Origin: Methanomassiliicoccales archaeon LGM-DZ1
GTDB lineage: Archaea > Thermoplasmatota > Thermoplasmata > Methanomassiliicoccales > Methanomethylophilaceae
Reading direction: 5' to 3'
Assembly: GCA_030168595.1 (NCBI GenBank)
Contig: CP115556.1
Span: 744,001-808,000 of the forward strand
DNA: 64,000 nucleotides
Shown here: positions 17,973 to 27,628 of the stretch, piece after piece
How the letters are laid out: each line of letters begins with the position of its first letter
Numbering within the stretch: position 1 is the stretch's first letter
The notes under the pieces: generated by a model
Database searches by the model: none
Told to the model about the DNA's origin: nothing
What the model saw: only the letters and a program-made list of their open reading frames with translations
Translations under genes and position numbers: made by a program

Positions 17973-19598
17973 ATGAAGTTGATTTTCGTCAGCGGCGGAG
18001 TCATCTCCGGTTTGGGAAAGGGCATCACTGCCTCTTCTATTGGCCTCCTCCTGAAGTCCAGGGGGATCGCGGTCACGTCCATAAAGATCGACCCTTACCT
18101 GAACATCGATGCGGGCACCATGAACCCCTTCGAGCACGGCGAGGTGTTCGTGCTCGACGACGGCGGAGAGGTCGACCTGGACCTCGGCAACTACGAGAGG
18201 TTCATCGGCCTCCGCCTCGGGAAGGACCACAACATCACCACCGGCAAGGTCTACCGCACCGTCATCGAGAACGAGCGCGAGGGGAAGTACCTGGGCAAGA
18301 CGGTGCAGATCATACCGCACATCACCGACGAGATCAAGCGCAGGATCACCGCGGCGGCCCGCTCCTCGGGGGCGGACGTCGCCATCGTCGAGCTCGGAGG
18401 CACCGTGGGCGACATCGAGTCGATGCCGTTCCTGGAGGCCGCGAGGCAGCTCGGCAGGGACCTGGGCAGAGAGGAGAACGTCCTCTTCATCCACACGACC
18501 CTCATCCCCATCATGGGCTCTGTCGGCGAGGAGAAGAGCAAGCCCACCCAGCATTCCGTCCGCGACCTCATGTCCGCGGGTATCAAGCCCGACATCATCG
18601 TGGGGCGCTGCTCACGCGAGCTGAGCCCGGCGGCCCGCTCCAAGATCGCCATGTTCTGCGATGTCGACGACCGCGCGGTCATCTCCTGCCCCGACGCCCG
18701 CTCGATCTACGAGGTCCCGCTGATCCTCGAGAGGCAGGGCGTGGCGGACTACATCGTCAGCAGGATGAAGCTCGCTCCGATGACGTCCGGCCGCCACATG
18801 GAGAAGTGGGAGGCCTTCCTCGGTCGCGTCCTCAACCCGACCTCCGAGGTGACCGTGGCCCTGGTCGGCAAGTACACCGCCCTCGCGGATGCTTACCTGA
18901 GCCAGCTGGAGGCCCTCTCCCACGCAGGTGCCGAGAGGAGCTGCCACGTGAAGGTGAAGTTCGTCGACAGCGACACCCTCCTGCACTGCGACCCCGCTTC
19001 CATCCTCGGAGAGGCGGACGGCATCCTCATCCCCGGAGGGTTCGGGGTGAGGGGAGTCGAGGGCAAGATCGCCGCGGCCAAGTTCGCCCGCGAGAACGGC
19101 ATACCCTTCCTGGGCGTGTGCCTCGGGTTCCAGGTGGCGACCATCGAGATCGCCCGCGACGTCATGGGCCTGGCCGATGCGGACTCCACGGAGTTCGCGC
19201 CGGACACCGGCAACCCCGTCATCTTCATCATGCCCGAGCAGGAGGGCGTGAAGCAGATGGGCGGCACCATGCGCCTGGGCGCCCAGACGGTGCTGGTGAA
19301 GGAAGGCTCCAAGGCCGCGGAGCTGTACGGGAAGACCGTCATCTCCGAGAGACACCGCCACCGCTACGAAGTAAACCCCAGCTACATCGATGCCTTCGAG
19401 AAGGCGGGATGGAAGTTCACCGGGCGCTCCGAGGACGGCTCCAAGATGGAGATCGGCGAGCTGCAGGGGCACCCGTACTTCGTCGCATCGCAGTTCCACC
19501 CCGAGTTCAAGTCCCGCCCCATGGAGCCTTCGCCGCTCCACCAGGGCCTGGTGGATGCCGCCATGGAGCATGCCCGCGCCGTCCGCAGGAAAGGCTGA
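17973..19598 (+). CDS. pyrG: CTP synthase
   Basis: CTP synthase makes CTP from UTP, ATP and glutamine. The N-terminal synthase domain starts [20 protein letters not shown] and has [18 protein letters not shown]. The C-terminal glutaminase domain (about residues 290-541) has the catalytic cysteine in FLGVCLGFQ. The histidine-glutamate pair lies in QFHPEFKS. The protein has 541 residues, full length. It is followed by genes for translation initiation and tRNA modification, with a new TATA box between them. Confidence 0.97.
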   Translation: MKLIFVSGGVISGLGKGITASSIGLLLKSRGIAVTSIKIDPYLNIDAGTMNPFEHGEVFVLDDGGEVDLDLGNYERFIGLRLGKDHNITTGKVYRTVIENEREGKYLGKTVQIIPHITDEIKRRITAAARSSGADVAIVELGGTVGDIESMPFLEAARQLGRDLGREENVLFIHTTLIPIMGSVGEEKSKPTQHSVRDLMSAGIKPDIIVGRCSRELSPAARSKIAMFCDVDDRAVISCPDARSIYEVPLILERQGVADYIVSRMKLAPMTSGRHMEKWEAFLGRVLNPTSEVTVALVGKYTALADAYLSQLEALSHAGAERSCHVKVKFVDSDTLLHCDPASILGEADGILIPGGFGVRGVEGKIAAAKFARENGIPFLGVCLGFQVATIEIARDVMGLADADSTEFAPDTGNPVIFIMPEQEGVKQMGGTMRLGAQTVLVKEGSKAAELYGKTVISERHRHRYEVNPSYIDAFEKAGWKFTGRSEDGSKMEIGELQGHPYFVASQFHPEFKSRPMEPSPLHQGLVDAAMEHARAVRRKG

Positions 19599-19625
19599 AG
19601 CATCGCCGCGCGCCATCGCGCGCAC

Positions 19626-19656
19626 GTATACTTTATAAGAAGGGTCACGATAGCGA
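19626..19656 (+). promoter_or_regulatory. Promoter of aIF2-beta gene
   Basis: CTTTATAAG followed by ATAGCGAA at the spacing seen in ribosomal promoters of this window. Confidence 0.55.
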
Positions 19657-19676
19657 AAGCGTTAGAGGCGAGAAGA

Positions 19677-20312
19677 ATGGAAGAAGAGGAAGATTACATG
19701 GCCATGCTCGACCGGGCGAAATCGCAGATCCCCGACGTCATCGAGCAGCACGAGAGGTTCGAACTCCCCGAGCTGGACATCATCCAGGAGGGGAAGATCA
19801 CCATCTTCAGGAACTTCATCGACATCACCGACAAGATCAGGAGGGAGCCCCAGCACCTCCTCCAGTATCTCCTGAAGGAACTCGGTACCCCCGGCGACCT
19901 CGAGGGGCGCAGGGTTGTCTTCAAGGCGAAGATCGCACCCCAGCGCATCGACGAGAAGATCCGCGACTACACCGAGACGTACGTCATCTGCTCCGAGTGC
20001 GGCAGGCCCGACACCCACATCGAGAAGGAGGACAGGATGTCCATCCTCGTCTGCGAGGCGTGCGGCGCCAGAAGGCCCATCATGGTGAGGAAGGCCGCCA
20101 GGCCCGAGGATGCCAACACCCTCCGCTCCGGCGACATCATCGAGGTCACCATCAACGATGTGGGGAAGAAAGGCGACGGCGTCGGGAAGTACATGGACTA
20201 CCTCGTCATCGTTCCCGGCACCAAGCGCGGGACCAGGGTCAACGTCAAGATCACCAACATCTCGGCGAAGACCGCATTCGGCCTCCCCACCACCGAACCC
20301 GTGAACCACTGA
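19677..20312 (+). CDS. eif2b: Translation initiation factor aIF2 beta subunit with C-terminal TRAM domain
   Basis: aIF2 delivers initiator tRNA to the small subunit. Residues ~5-140 are the beta subunit: RFELPELDIIQEGKITIFRN, LLKELGTPGDLEGRRVVFK, and the zinc-binding pairs CSECGRPDT / CEACGARRP. Residues ~150-205 are a TRAM RNA-binding domain (GDIIEVTINDVGKKGDGVGK, then GTRVNVKITNISAKTAFG). Plain aIF2-beta is ~140 residues, so this 211-residue form is a fusion; from family knowledge such fusions occur in some euryarchaeal lineages. The methylthiotransferase gene starts three bases later. Confidence 0.94.
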   Translation: MEEEEDYMAMLDRAKSQIPDVIEQHERFELPELDIIQEGKITIFRNFIDITDKIRREPQHLLQYLLKELGTPGDLEGRRVVFKAKIAPQRIDEKIRDYTETYVICSECGRPDTHIEKEDRMSILVCEACGARRPIMVRKAARPEDANTLRSGDIIEVTINDVGKKGDGVGKYMDYLVIVPGTKRGTRVNVKITNISAKTAFGLPTTEPVNH

Positions 20313-20315
20313 AGC

Positions 20316-21551
20316 ATGAAGTACTTCGTCGAGTCGTACGGCTGCACGATGAACTACGGGGAGGGCGAAGAGCTCGCCGAGCGCCTGGACGGCCTCGGAT
20401 ACGGGCGCGCCCCCTCCGCCGATGCAGCCGATCTCGTCGTCCTCAACACCTGCACCGTAGTGGAGACCACGGAGAAGCGGATGATCAAGAGGATGAACGA
20501 GCTTAAGGCAGCCGGCAAGAAGGTCATCGTGACCGGCTGCATGGCCAAGGTTCAGGCCGGCAGGATCAATGTACGCCTGCCTGGGTCTCTTATAATACCC
20601 CCGGAGGACTACGGCAGGTTCGCCGATGAAGTCGCCGGGGCCTACGGGTGCGGCGAAGCCGTGACTTCCGAGCATATCGGCACCACGGCGATAATCCCTA
20701 TAGCCCAGGGCTGCCGCGGCAACTGCACCTACTGCATCACCCGTTTCGCGCGGGGGACCCTGAAAAGCTATGAACCCACGGCCCTGAAGAAAAGGTTCTG
20801 CGACCTGCTGGACCGCGGAGCCAAGGAGATCCTGCTCACGGCCCAGGACACCGGATGCTACGGCAGGGACATCGGCACCGACCTCGGGGAATTGGTCAGG
20901 TCCCTGCTGGAAAAGGACGGAGACTACCGCATCCGCATCGGGATGATGAACCCCAACAGCCTGATGCCGGTTCTGGACTCCGTCATGGACGTTTTCGAGG
21001 ACCCGCGCGTCTACCGGTTCCTCCACATCCCAGTGCAGAGCGGCAGCGATGCCGTCCTGGAGAACATGAGGCGGCATTACACCTCGGAGGATTTCTTCAG
21101 CCTGGTCGGCAGGATAAGGGAACGCTGGCCGGACATGAGCATCGCCACCGATCTGATAGCCGGGTTCCCCGGCGAGAGCGAGGAGGACCACGAGGCCAGC
21201 ATGGGCCTCATCAGGAAGCTGAGGGCCGACACGGTGAACATCACGCGTTTCTCCGCCAGGCCCGGCACTGAGGCGTTCTCTATGGAGCAGCTCAACGGGA
21301 GGATCCTCAAGGAAAGGTCCACCGAGCTCACGGCCGTCAAGAACGAGACCGAGAAGGACGTGAACTCGTCCATGGTCGGGAAGACATACTCCGCGCTCGT
21401 GAGCGAGAGGTCCGAAGACGGGTCCGTCATAGCCAGGACGGACAACTACCGCCCCATCGCCATACGCGAAGAGATCCCGCTGGGAACGTTCATCAGGGCG
21501 ACGGTTACTGATGCCTTCCCTACATACCTGATAGGGAAGAGAGCTGACTGA
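20316..21551 (+). CDS. mtaB: tRNA-t6A37 methylthiotransferase (MtaB/CDKAL1 family)
   Basis: This radical SAM enzyme adds a methylthio group to t6A37 in ANN-decoding tRNAs. The N-terminal UPF0004 domain has YGCTMNYGEGEELAE and LNTCTVVETTEKRM. The SAM cluster motif is GCRGNCTYCITRFARG near residue 130. The barrel has HIPVQSGSDAVLENMRR. The last ~60 residues are a TRAM-like domain. At 411 residues it is the archaeal length. It lies three bases after aIF2-beta, so translation is probably coupled. The KEOPS subunit Pcc1 at 42.5 kb belongs to the machinery that makes its t6A substrate. Confidence 0.93.
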   Translation: MKYFVESYGCTMNYGEGEELAERLDGLGYGRAPSADAADLVVLNTCTVVETTEKRMIKRMNELKAAGKKVIVTGCMAKVQAGRINVRLPGSLIIPPEDYGRFADEVAGAYGCGEAVTSEHIGTTAIIPIAQGCRGNCTYCITRFARGTLKSYEPTALKKRFCDLLDRGAKEILLTAQDTGCYGRDIGTDLGELVRSLLEKDGDYRIRIGMMNPNSLMPVLDSVMDVFEDPRVYRFLHIPVQSGSDAVLENMRRHYTSEDFFSLVGRIRERWPDMSIATDLIAGFPGESEEDHEASMGLIRKLRADTVNITRFSARPGTEAFSMEQLNGRILKERSTELTAVKNETEKDVNSSMVGKTYSALVSERSEDGSVIARTDNYRPIAIREEIPLGTFIRATVTDAFPTYLIGKRAD

Positions 21552-21569
21552 GCCGATCCCTCAGTTTTT
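21548..21569 (+). terminator. Terminator after mtaB
   Basis: CTGAG/CTCAG stem with a 7-base loop overlaps the stop codon and is followed by TTTTTATT. Confidence 0.6.
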
Positions 21570-21647
21570 ATTCTGAAGGCCTGCCTCCGCATGCCTTCTC
21601 CCGGAGATACCGGCGGTATATTGAAGCCGAATTCAGCCGATTATCGC

Positions 21648-21660
21648 TCATATTTTATAC
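21648..21660 (+). promoter_or_regulatory. TATA box of tRNA-Gln
   Basis: CATATTTTATACG lies about 27 bases upstream of the mature tRNA 5' end. Confidence 0.5.
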
Positions 21661-21683
21661 GGAGAATTGCTGGGTCGGATTAC

Positions 21684-21759
21684 AGTCCTGTAGTGTAGCG
21701 GTCAATCATTCGGGCCTTTGGAGCCTGCGACCCCGGTTCGAATCCGGGCAGGACTACCA
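21684..21759 (+). tRNA. tRNA-Gln(TTG)
   Basis: The 76-base cloverleaf has acceptor AGTCCTG/CAGGACT and discriminator A with encoded CCA. Anticodon stem CGGGC/GCCTG carries loop CTTTGGA (anticodon TTG). The T arm is CCCGG-TTCGAAT-CCGGG. Confidence 0.96.
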
Positions 21760-22129
21760 CTCATTGTATTCTGACGGAGCCTGCATTGACCTGCGGCGTA
21801 TTTTCCGCAGCTGACGATCGATGATCGGCGGCCGCAGAACGATTCGACCGCAGCGTATGCCGTCCGATGCCTTCTTGCCGGATAAGGACCTTATCGTGCA
21901 GCGAACATAGGCAGCAATGCAGAAAGCAGATGTCCGATGAAGAACGAAGAAAGACGGCTATGAAGACGTGTCTGAATCAAAGCAAAACAAAGATAGAAAT
22001 GAAATGGCGTTCGATGCTACGTTTAGTGCGTGGTAAGCTGCCTAGGAACTGCCGAGAAAACCTTTTACGATTTTCCTTGCAATTTATTCGCTATATGTGT
22101 GAGGGTTGGGCCGAAGCCCAACCCTGCGT
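21760..22129 (-). other. 3' trailer of the 16S rRNA transcript
   Basis: This gene-free stretch follows the 16S 3' end on the minus strand. Just after the rRNA is a hairpin GGGTTGGGC/GCCCAACCC (about 22103-22124). At 22008-22021 lies one arm of a 14-bp perfect inverted repeat whose other arm is in the 16S leader. No 23S or tRNA gene follows on this strand. Short frames in it do not look like genes. Confidence 0.6.
22008..22021 (-). repeat. 3' arm of 16S processing stem
   Basis: CGTTCGATGCTACG on the plus strand is the exact reverse complement of 23710-23723. In the minus-strand transcript the two arms would pair around the whole 16S gene. Confidence 0.65.
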
Positions 22130-23594
<1,465 letters not shown>

Positions 23595-24060
23595 CAAATC
23601 TTATTGACATCGTCATCAGATGAATGAAACTGAAACTGGCAGTTTACCACGTTTCACCTATGTCCCGTGACGGCACACTCTAAGAATGTCCGTTATTTCA
23701 CGAGACATTCGTAGCATCGAACGTCAGAGTTCAAGAGTGCACTTCCGATTTCGGAAGGAGATCTTGACTCTCCATATACGGAAACAGATGTTTTGAGGTT
23801 CTGTTCCCGCGCATTCCCCTGTAAACAGAGGAAGTATTTAACCATTTCTTCCGGGATGTTTTTCAACAGTCCGAAAGCACAGCACAGTGTCGAAGCAACT
23901 CGTGAAAGCCGCTCCGATTGCGTCGTGTGAATCTCCTGATTCCTGGGTAGTATATAATACTTCCGAGGAAGCAGTTGTTTCCCCTCTAGGCACCGGTGTT
24001 CCCGATGTTTCAAGGTAAACCCCACTATTTAGGGCTAATATAAATAAATTTCTATGCTTT
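23595..24060 (-). promoter_or_regulatory. 16S rRNA leader and promoter region
   Basis: The ~465-base region upstream of 16S on the minus strand has no gene. It holds three TATA-like boxes on that strand: TTTATTTATATTA (about 24037-24050), GTATTATATAC (about 23949-23960) and GGTTAAATAC (about 23832-23842). A long imperfect hairpin lies at 23727-23770, with inner stem CTTCCGA/TCGGAAG and outer arms GAGTTCAAGA/TCTTGACTC. The 5' arm of the processing stem is at 23710-23723. Confidence 0.55.
23710..23723 (-). repeat. 5' arm of 16S processing stem
   Basis: CGTAGCATCGAACG (plus strand) pairs perfectly with 22008-22021. Inward of it a further CGTG/CACG helix lies beyond an internal loop, loosely like a bulge-helix-bulge. 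Confidence 0.65.
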
Positions 24061-24156
24061 CAATCTTAGGCCCGCCTGAGATCATCTGTTTTTCCAAGAA
24101 ATGCGACAGATTCGATCTGAAAGCGCAGCCTGGGGCGGAAACCCTCAATCTGTCAC

Positions 24157-24168
24157 ATTTTAATAGGA
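24157..24168 (+). promoter_or_regulatory. TATA box of tRNA-Ser
   Basis: CATTTTAATAGG lies about 28 bases before the tRNA 5' end. Confidence 0.5.
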
Positions 24169-24191
24169 CTAACTGATATGCGCGACCGCAG

Positions 24192-24279
24192 GTGGAGGTG
24201 GCTCAGCCTGGTAAGGCGTCAGACTGCTAATCTGATGTCACTAAGTGACCCGGGGGTTCGAATCCCCCCCTCCACGCCA
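24192..24279 (+). tRNA. tRNA-Ser(GCT)
   Basis: This 88-base class II tRNA has acceptor GTGGAGG/CCTCCAC and discriminator G, as expected for serine. Anticodon stem TCAGA/TCTGA carries loop CTGCTAA (anticodon GCT). A long variable arm (GTCAC/GTGAC) is present, the T arm is GGGGG-TTCGAAT-CCCCC, and CCA is encoded. Confidence 0.96.
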
Positions 24280-24387
24280 TCCTGCTTTCTAAGAATCATC
24301 ATTATGGCCGTGCCATGATCATCGGCGGCACTGGTCTATCCGCATATCGGCGTCTGTCCGGACCCATCCGTAAGCTTTCTTCTCTTT

Positions 24388-24404
24388 ATCTATAATATAA
24401 TAAT
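24388..24404 (+). promoter_or_regulatory. TATA box of AsnB-like gene
   Basis: TCTATAATATAATAATA lies 20-30 bases before the ATG at 24422. Confidence 0.5.
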
Positions 24405-24421
24405 AAGGATATGAGGCGCGC

Positions 24422-25366
24422 ATGGCATGCGATGAGGCGCTCAGGGACTCCATAGTCCGCGCTGTGAACGGATACGCCGCAGGGAAGGATGTGGCCGTCG
24501 CCTGCTCGGGCGGCCTGGATTCGGGACTCGTAGCGGCGCTCGCCCAGAAGTGCGCGCATTCCGTAACCCTGTACACCTGCGGCACCGCGAACGCTTTCGA
24601 TGTCGCTATGGCCAAGGACCTTTCCGACCGCCTCGGCCTCCCGTGGGTGCATGTGAAGATCTCCCAATCCAACATCGAGGACCTCATCTCGGAACTGGCC
24701 GTGGCCGGGAACACCGACGACCCGTTCACGATCTCATATGAGCTGCAGCTCTTCTGCGTGTGCATGGCTGCATCCGAGAGCACCGTCCTGACCGGGCAGG
24801 GATCGGACGAGTACTTCATGGGCTGCGCCAAGTTCGTCGGCTGCTCCGATGCCGATTTCATGATAATGCAGGAGGCGGCGAAGGAAAGGCTCCTGTCGAT
24901 ATCGGTCCCGTGCGAGAGGAACATCGCCGCCCATTTCGGCAAGACCCTCTGCTATCCCTATCTCGAGAAGGGGGTTCAGACGGAGATCGGCCGCATAAGC
25001 CCCTTGGCCATGAAGCCGGCCGACATGGGGTCCCGCAAATCGGTCCTGAAGGATGTCGCCGCCGACCTAGGTTTCGGTTTCCTCGCCGAGAGGACCAAGA
25101 AATCCTCGCAGTACGGCAGCGGGACCACCGACCTGGTCCGCGCCATGGCCAAGAGGAAGGGGATGGGCTACGATGAGTACATCGACTCGCTGTGCAGGGA
25201 TGCCTTCGCCGGCAAGGGGAGGATGACCCGCGGCTCGATAGTATCAGCGCGCATCGATCCTATCCTCAAGGCCAAGGCGGAGAAGATCCTCGAGGAGAAC
25301 CACGTCTCGGTATCCGATGAGATCGCGGCGCTCTATGAGCGGATAGTCATGAATGGGAAACCGTGA
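24422..25366 (+). CDS. Asparagine-synthetase-like ATP-pyrophosphatase with C-terminal ribbon-helix-helix domain
   Basis: The first ~265 residues resemble the synthetase half of asparagine synthetase B. They have the PP-loop SGGLDSGLVAAL near residue 29, LTGQGSDEYFMGCAKF near 121, and the KKSSQYGSGTTDLVRAMAK tail motif seen in small archaeal homologues. The glutaminase half is absent, so ammonia or another nucleophile would be used. Residues ~272-314 (SIVSARIDPILKAKAEKI, then LEENHVSVSDEIAALYERIV) read like a RelB/DinJ-type ribbon-helix-helix DNA-binding domain. I have not met this fusion before. The family adenylates a carboxylate; the substrate is unknown. A DNA-binding, self-regulating or antitoxin-like role is inference only. 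Confidence 0.72.
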   Translation: MACDEALRDSIVRAVNGYAAGKDVAVACSGGLDSGLVAALAQKCAHSVTLYTCGTANAFDVAMAKDLSDRLGLPWVHVKISQSNIEDLISELAVAGNTDDPFTISYELQLFCVCMAASESTVLTGQGSDEYFMGCAKFVGCSDADFMIMQEAAKERLLSISVPCERNIAAHFGKTLCYPYLEKGVQTEIGRISPLAMKPADMGSRKSVLKDVAADLGFGFLAERTKKSSQYGSGTTDLVRAMAKRKGMGYDEYIDSLCRDAFAGKGRMTRGSIVSARIDPILKAKAEKILEENHVSVSDEIAALYERIVMNGKP

Positions 25367-25395
25367 ATCGATTGTAATTACATCCAGCAGTCATT

Positions 25396-25416
25396 GATAT
25401 AGCACGTTTTATATCG
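25396..25416 (+). promoter_or_regulatory. Promoter of TerB-like gene
   Basis: GTTTTATATCG lies about 35 bases before the ATG at 25445. Confidence 0.4.
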
Positions 25417-25444
25417 CATCCTAAGGATACAGAGTCCGATTATC

Positions 25445-25900
25445 ATGAGCGAATTCGACAAGCTTTGCAAAGAGTTCGAGAAGATCGACCCTGCCACGTA
25501 CCTCGCGTTCCTCGCGGCGAAATCCAAGGACGTCCTGGCCGGGATGGCGGCCGTGACCGGGGACCTCGCCTCCGCGGTTGAGTCCTACGTGGACATCGTC
25601 CTGATGGCAGTGGCCTCGGACGGCAAGCTCTCCAAGGACGAGTATGCCCTCATCGCGCCCGGCCTTTCCGCGGCCGTCGGCGAGCCCATCTCCTACGATG
25701 ATGCCAAGAAGATCATGAACAAGTCCAAGCTGAACTCCAGGAACAACAAGGCCGCCGTCGACGCCCTTGTGGACCTCGTCGGGTCCGTCTCTCCCGAGAT
25801 CAAGGACGACATCGTCATCCTCACCATGATCGTCTGCGCCGCGGACGGGAAGATCTCCGGCAAAGAGAAGGCCTGGATCAAGCAGCTCATCCGCGAGTGA
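25445..25900 (+). CDS. TerB-like domain protein
   Basis: This 151-residue soluble alpha-helical protein has two similar segments, VLMAVASDGKLSKDEYALI (~58-76) and MIVCAADGKISGKEKAWI (~129-146). The A-x-DGK-(L/I)S-x-x-E pattern is that of TerB, an all-helical acidic domain linked to membrane stress and metal binding. No other ter genes are nearby. It has its own promoter and a strong terminator, so it acts as a single gene. The function is unknown. Confidence 0.6.
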   Translation: MSEFDKLCKEFEKIDPATYLAFLAAKSKDVLAGMAAVTGDLASAVESYVDIVLMAVASDGKLSKDEYALIAPGLSAAVGEPISYDDAKKIMNKSKLNSRNNKAAVDALVDLVGSVSPEIKDDIVILTMIVCAADGKISGKEKAWIKQLIRE

Positions 25901-25914
25901 AGGATTGCCACTGC

Positions 25915-25966
25915 GGCCGGAGGATGTGGCTGTCCTCCGGCCCGTAAACCTGTTTCGGATTTTTTT
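25915..25966 (+). terminator. Terminator after TerB-like gene
   Basis: A perfect 10-bp stem GGCCGGAGGA/TCCTCCGGCC with an 8-base loop is followed by a T run at 25959-25966. Convergent with the flavodoxin gene. Confidence 0.75.
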
Positions 25967-25999
25967 CTATACTGTTCTATAATGGCGCCGTCCCGCCCT

Positions 26000-26428
26000 T
26001 CACGGCCGGACCGCGCCCAAGGCCATGCAGCGGTCCGAGACCCATTCGTTCGGCGCATAGATGGAGATGAGGTTCTCCCCCGGGAGGACAGCGCCTTCGG
26101 CGCGGAGGGCTTCAGCGAGACGCTCCAGCCACAGCCCCTCTCCCCTCGAGCATGAGCCGAAGAGGTAAACGGTCCTGCCGGAGAACACGCCGCCGTTATC
26201 GAAGAGGAACTTCTTCACCGGGGCGGTGTACTTCTCCTTCCCGGTCGCCGGGCAGCCCAGGAACACTATGCCCGAAGCTGCGATCTTCGAGGGGTCCGCT
26301 TCCTGCACCTTCGCAAAGTAGATCTCGTCCCCGGTGCTCTCGGCCCCTTTCCTGATGAGCTCGGCCATCTCGAGGGTGTTCCCCGTGTTGCTGTCGTAGA
26401 TTATCGACCTCAGCATGCGGCGCGCCAT
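26000..26428 (-). CDS. Flavodoxin-like protein
   Basis: A 142-residue single-domain flavodoxin that would bind FMN and carry electrons. The phosphate loop SNTGNTLEMAELI starts near residue 13. Later loops GIVFLGCPATGKEKYTAPV and VYLFGSCSRGEG surround the flavin site. The ATG at 26428 gives the normal family N-terminus (a longer open frame upstream is not coding-like). A TATA-like GTTTTAAAC lies about 15 bases upstream. An alternative start is the ATG at 26416. Confidence 0.85.
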   Translation of the reverse strand: MARRMLRSIIYDSNTGNTLEMAELIRKGAESTGDEIYFAKVQEADPSKIAASGIVFLGCPATGKEKYTAPVKKFLFDNGGVFSGRTVYLFGSCSRGEGLWLERLAEALRAEGAVLPGENLISIYAPNEWVSDRCMALGAVRP

Positions 26429-26937
26429 GGGCCGCCTGTTTAAAACACATGCCGCACGGAAGGCTTGGCATGGTGCCGCAGCACAACAGGACCGGTACGC
26501 AGGCACGAAGCCCATTCTTGCAAAACTGCATCGGCGGAACTCGCCGAAAAATGTGAAATGAAGCCCCGCCGAGACCGTCGATGCGGCCGGCGGAGGAATG
26601 TAAAAACCCAATATCCCGCAATGAACGGGATTATCCTCGTTATATAATATAATAAATCGAAAGTTGAAGGCCTCACTTTGCGACCCAATTCAATTGAGCA
26701 TTAAAAGTTGTATGGCGTTCATAATATAAAACACCGTACACGATGAACTTCTTTTCATTATTATACAGAAATGAATGCAGGACGACAAGCAAATGATGTT
26801 CGGACAATGATCCGTTATTTCAGCCGGTCCATGAAAACCCGAAGGAACCCTGCGGACGGATTGAGAAACGCGGTTCAGGCCGCCGGCGCAACACCGCCGA
26901 GGGGCGGGGATAAGTACCAAGTGGATGATGAACCCGC
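26429..26937. other. Gene-poor AT-rich intergenic region
   Basis: No convincing protein or tRNA gene is seen. The left part carries the flavodoxin promoter. A strong TATA-like run (GTTATATAATATAATAAATC, 26639-26658) points rightwards with no gene for 280 bases, and another (GTTTTATATTATG on the minus strand, about 26719-26731) points left. The end holds the promoter of the phosphoesterase gene. Confidence 0.4.
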
Positions 26938-27588
26938 ATGAAATTCCTCGTGATCACCGACCTTCACCAGAAGGCGTCCAACATAGAGTGGATCAACAGG
27001 CTGATAGAATCTGAGGGAACGGATGCCGTCCTGTTCCTGGGTGACGTTACCGACATGGGGACCGCCGACGATGCCGCCGAGATCGTCTCCTCGATACGCT
27101 CCAAGGTCTACTGCCTGCCCGGAAACTGCGACCCCCGCGACCTCCCCGAGAAGATATCTGCCGTCGCGACCGATATGCACGGGAAGTCCGCCGAGATAGG
27201 CGGATACTACGTCGCCGGCCTCGGAGGCTCCAACATCACCATCTTCGGCACCCCGTTCGAGCTCACTGAGGAGGAGATCGACGCGAAGCTGAGGCCGATA
27301 TCCCGCAGGAGGATGATCCTCATGACCCATGCCCCCGCCTACGGGACGCTCGACCACATCCCCAACGGGACGTCTGTCGGCAGCCCGGCGATAAAGAAGA
27401 TCTGCGATGAGTTCCGCCCACTCGTGGCGCTCTCAGGGCACATCCATGAGGACATCGGGGCCAAGTACATCGACGGCACGCTCTACGTCAACCCCGGCCC
27501 GGCCAGGGACGGGCATGCCGCCATCCTGGTCCTGGACGGGGACCGCGCATACGTCAGATTCGTCGGGCCCACCGATTCCGCTGACTGA
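26938..27588 (+). CDS. Metallophosphoesterase (calcineurin-like)
   Basis: The protein has 216 residues with the full set of two-metal ligands: ITDLHQK (residues 6-12), FLGDVTD (~39), LPGNCDPRD (~61), MTHAP (~126), and SGHIHED (~164). The family hydrolyses phosphomono- or phosphodiesters; the substrate is not known. It stands alone upstream of eS8, which has its own promoter. The short length fits YfcE/MJ0936-type phosphodiesterases. Confidence 0.88.
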   Translation: MKFLVITDLHQKASNIEWINRLIESEGTDAVLFLGDVTDMGTADDAAEIVSSIRSKVYCLPGNCDPRDLPEKISAVATDMHGKSAEIGGYYVAGLGGSNITIFGTPFELTEEEIDAKLRPISRRRMILMTHAPAYGTLDHIPNGTSVGSPAIKKICDEFRPLVALSGHIHEDIGAKYIDGTLYVNPGPARDGHAAILVLDGDRAYVRFVGPTDSAD

Positions 27589-27589
27589 T

Positions 27590-27618
27590 ACTATTAAATA
27601 TGCGTCCACGATAGCAGA
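27590..27618 (+). promoter_or_regulatory. Promoter of eS8 gene
   Basis: ACTATTAAATATG, eight bases, then ATAGCAGA. The same elements with the same spacing occur at 61480-61508 before eL42. Confidence 0.7.
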
Positions 27619-27628
27619 GGCGATTAAC

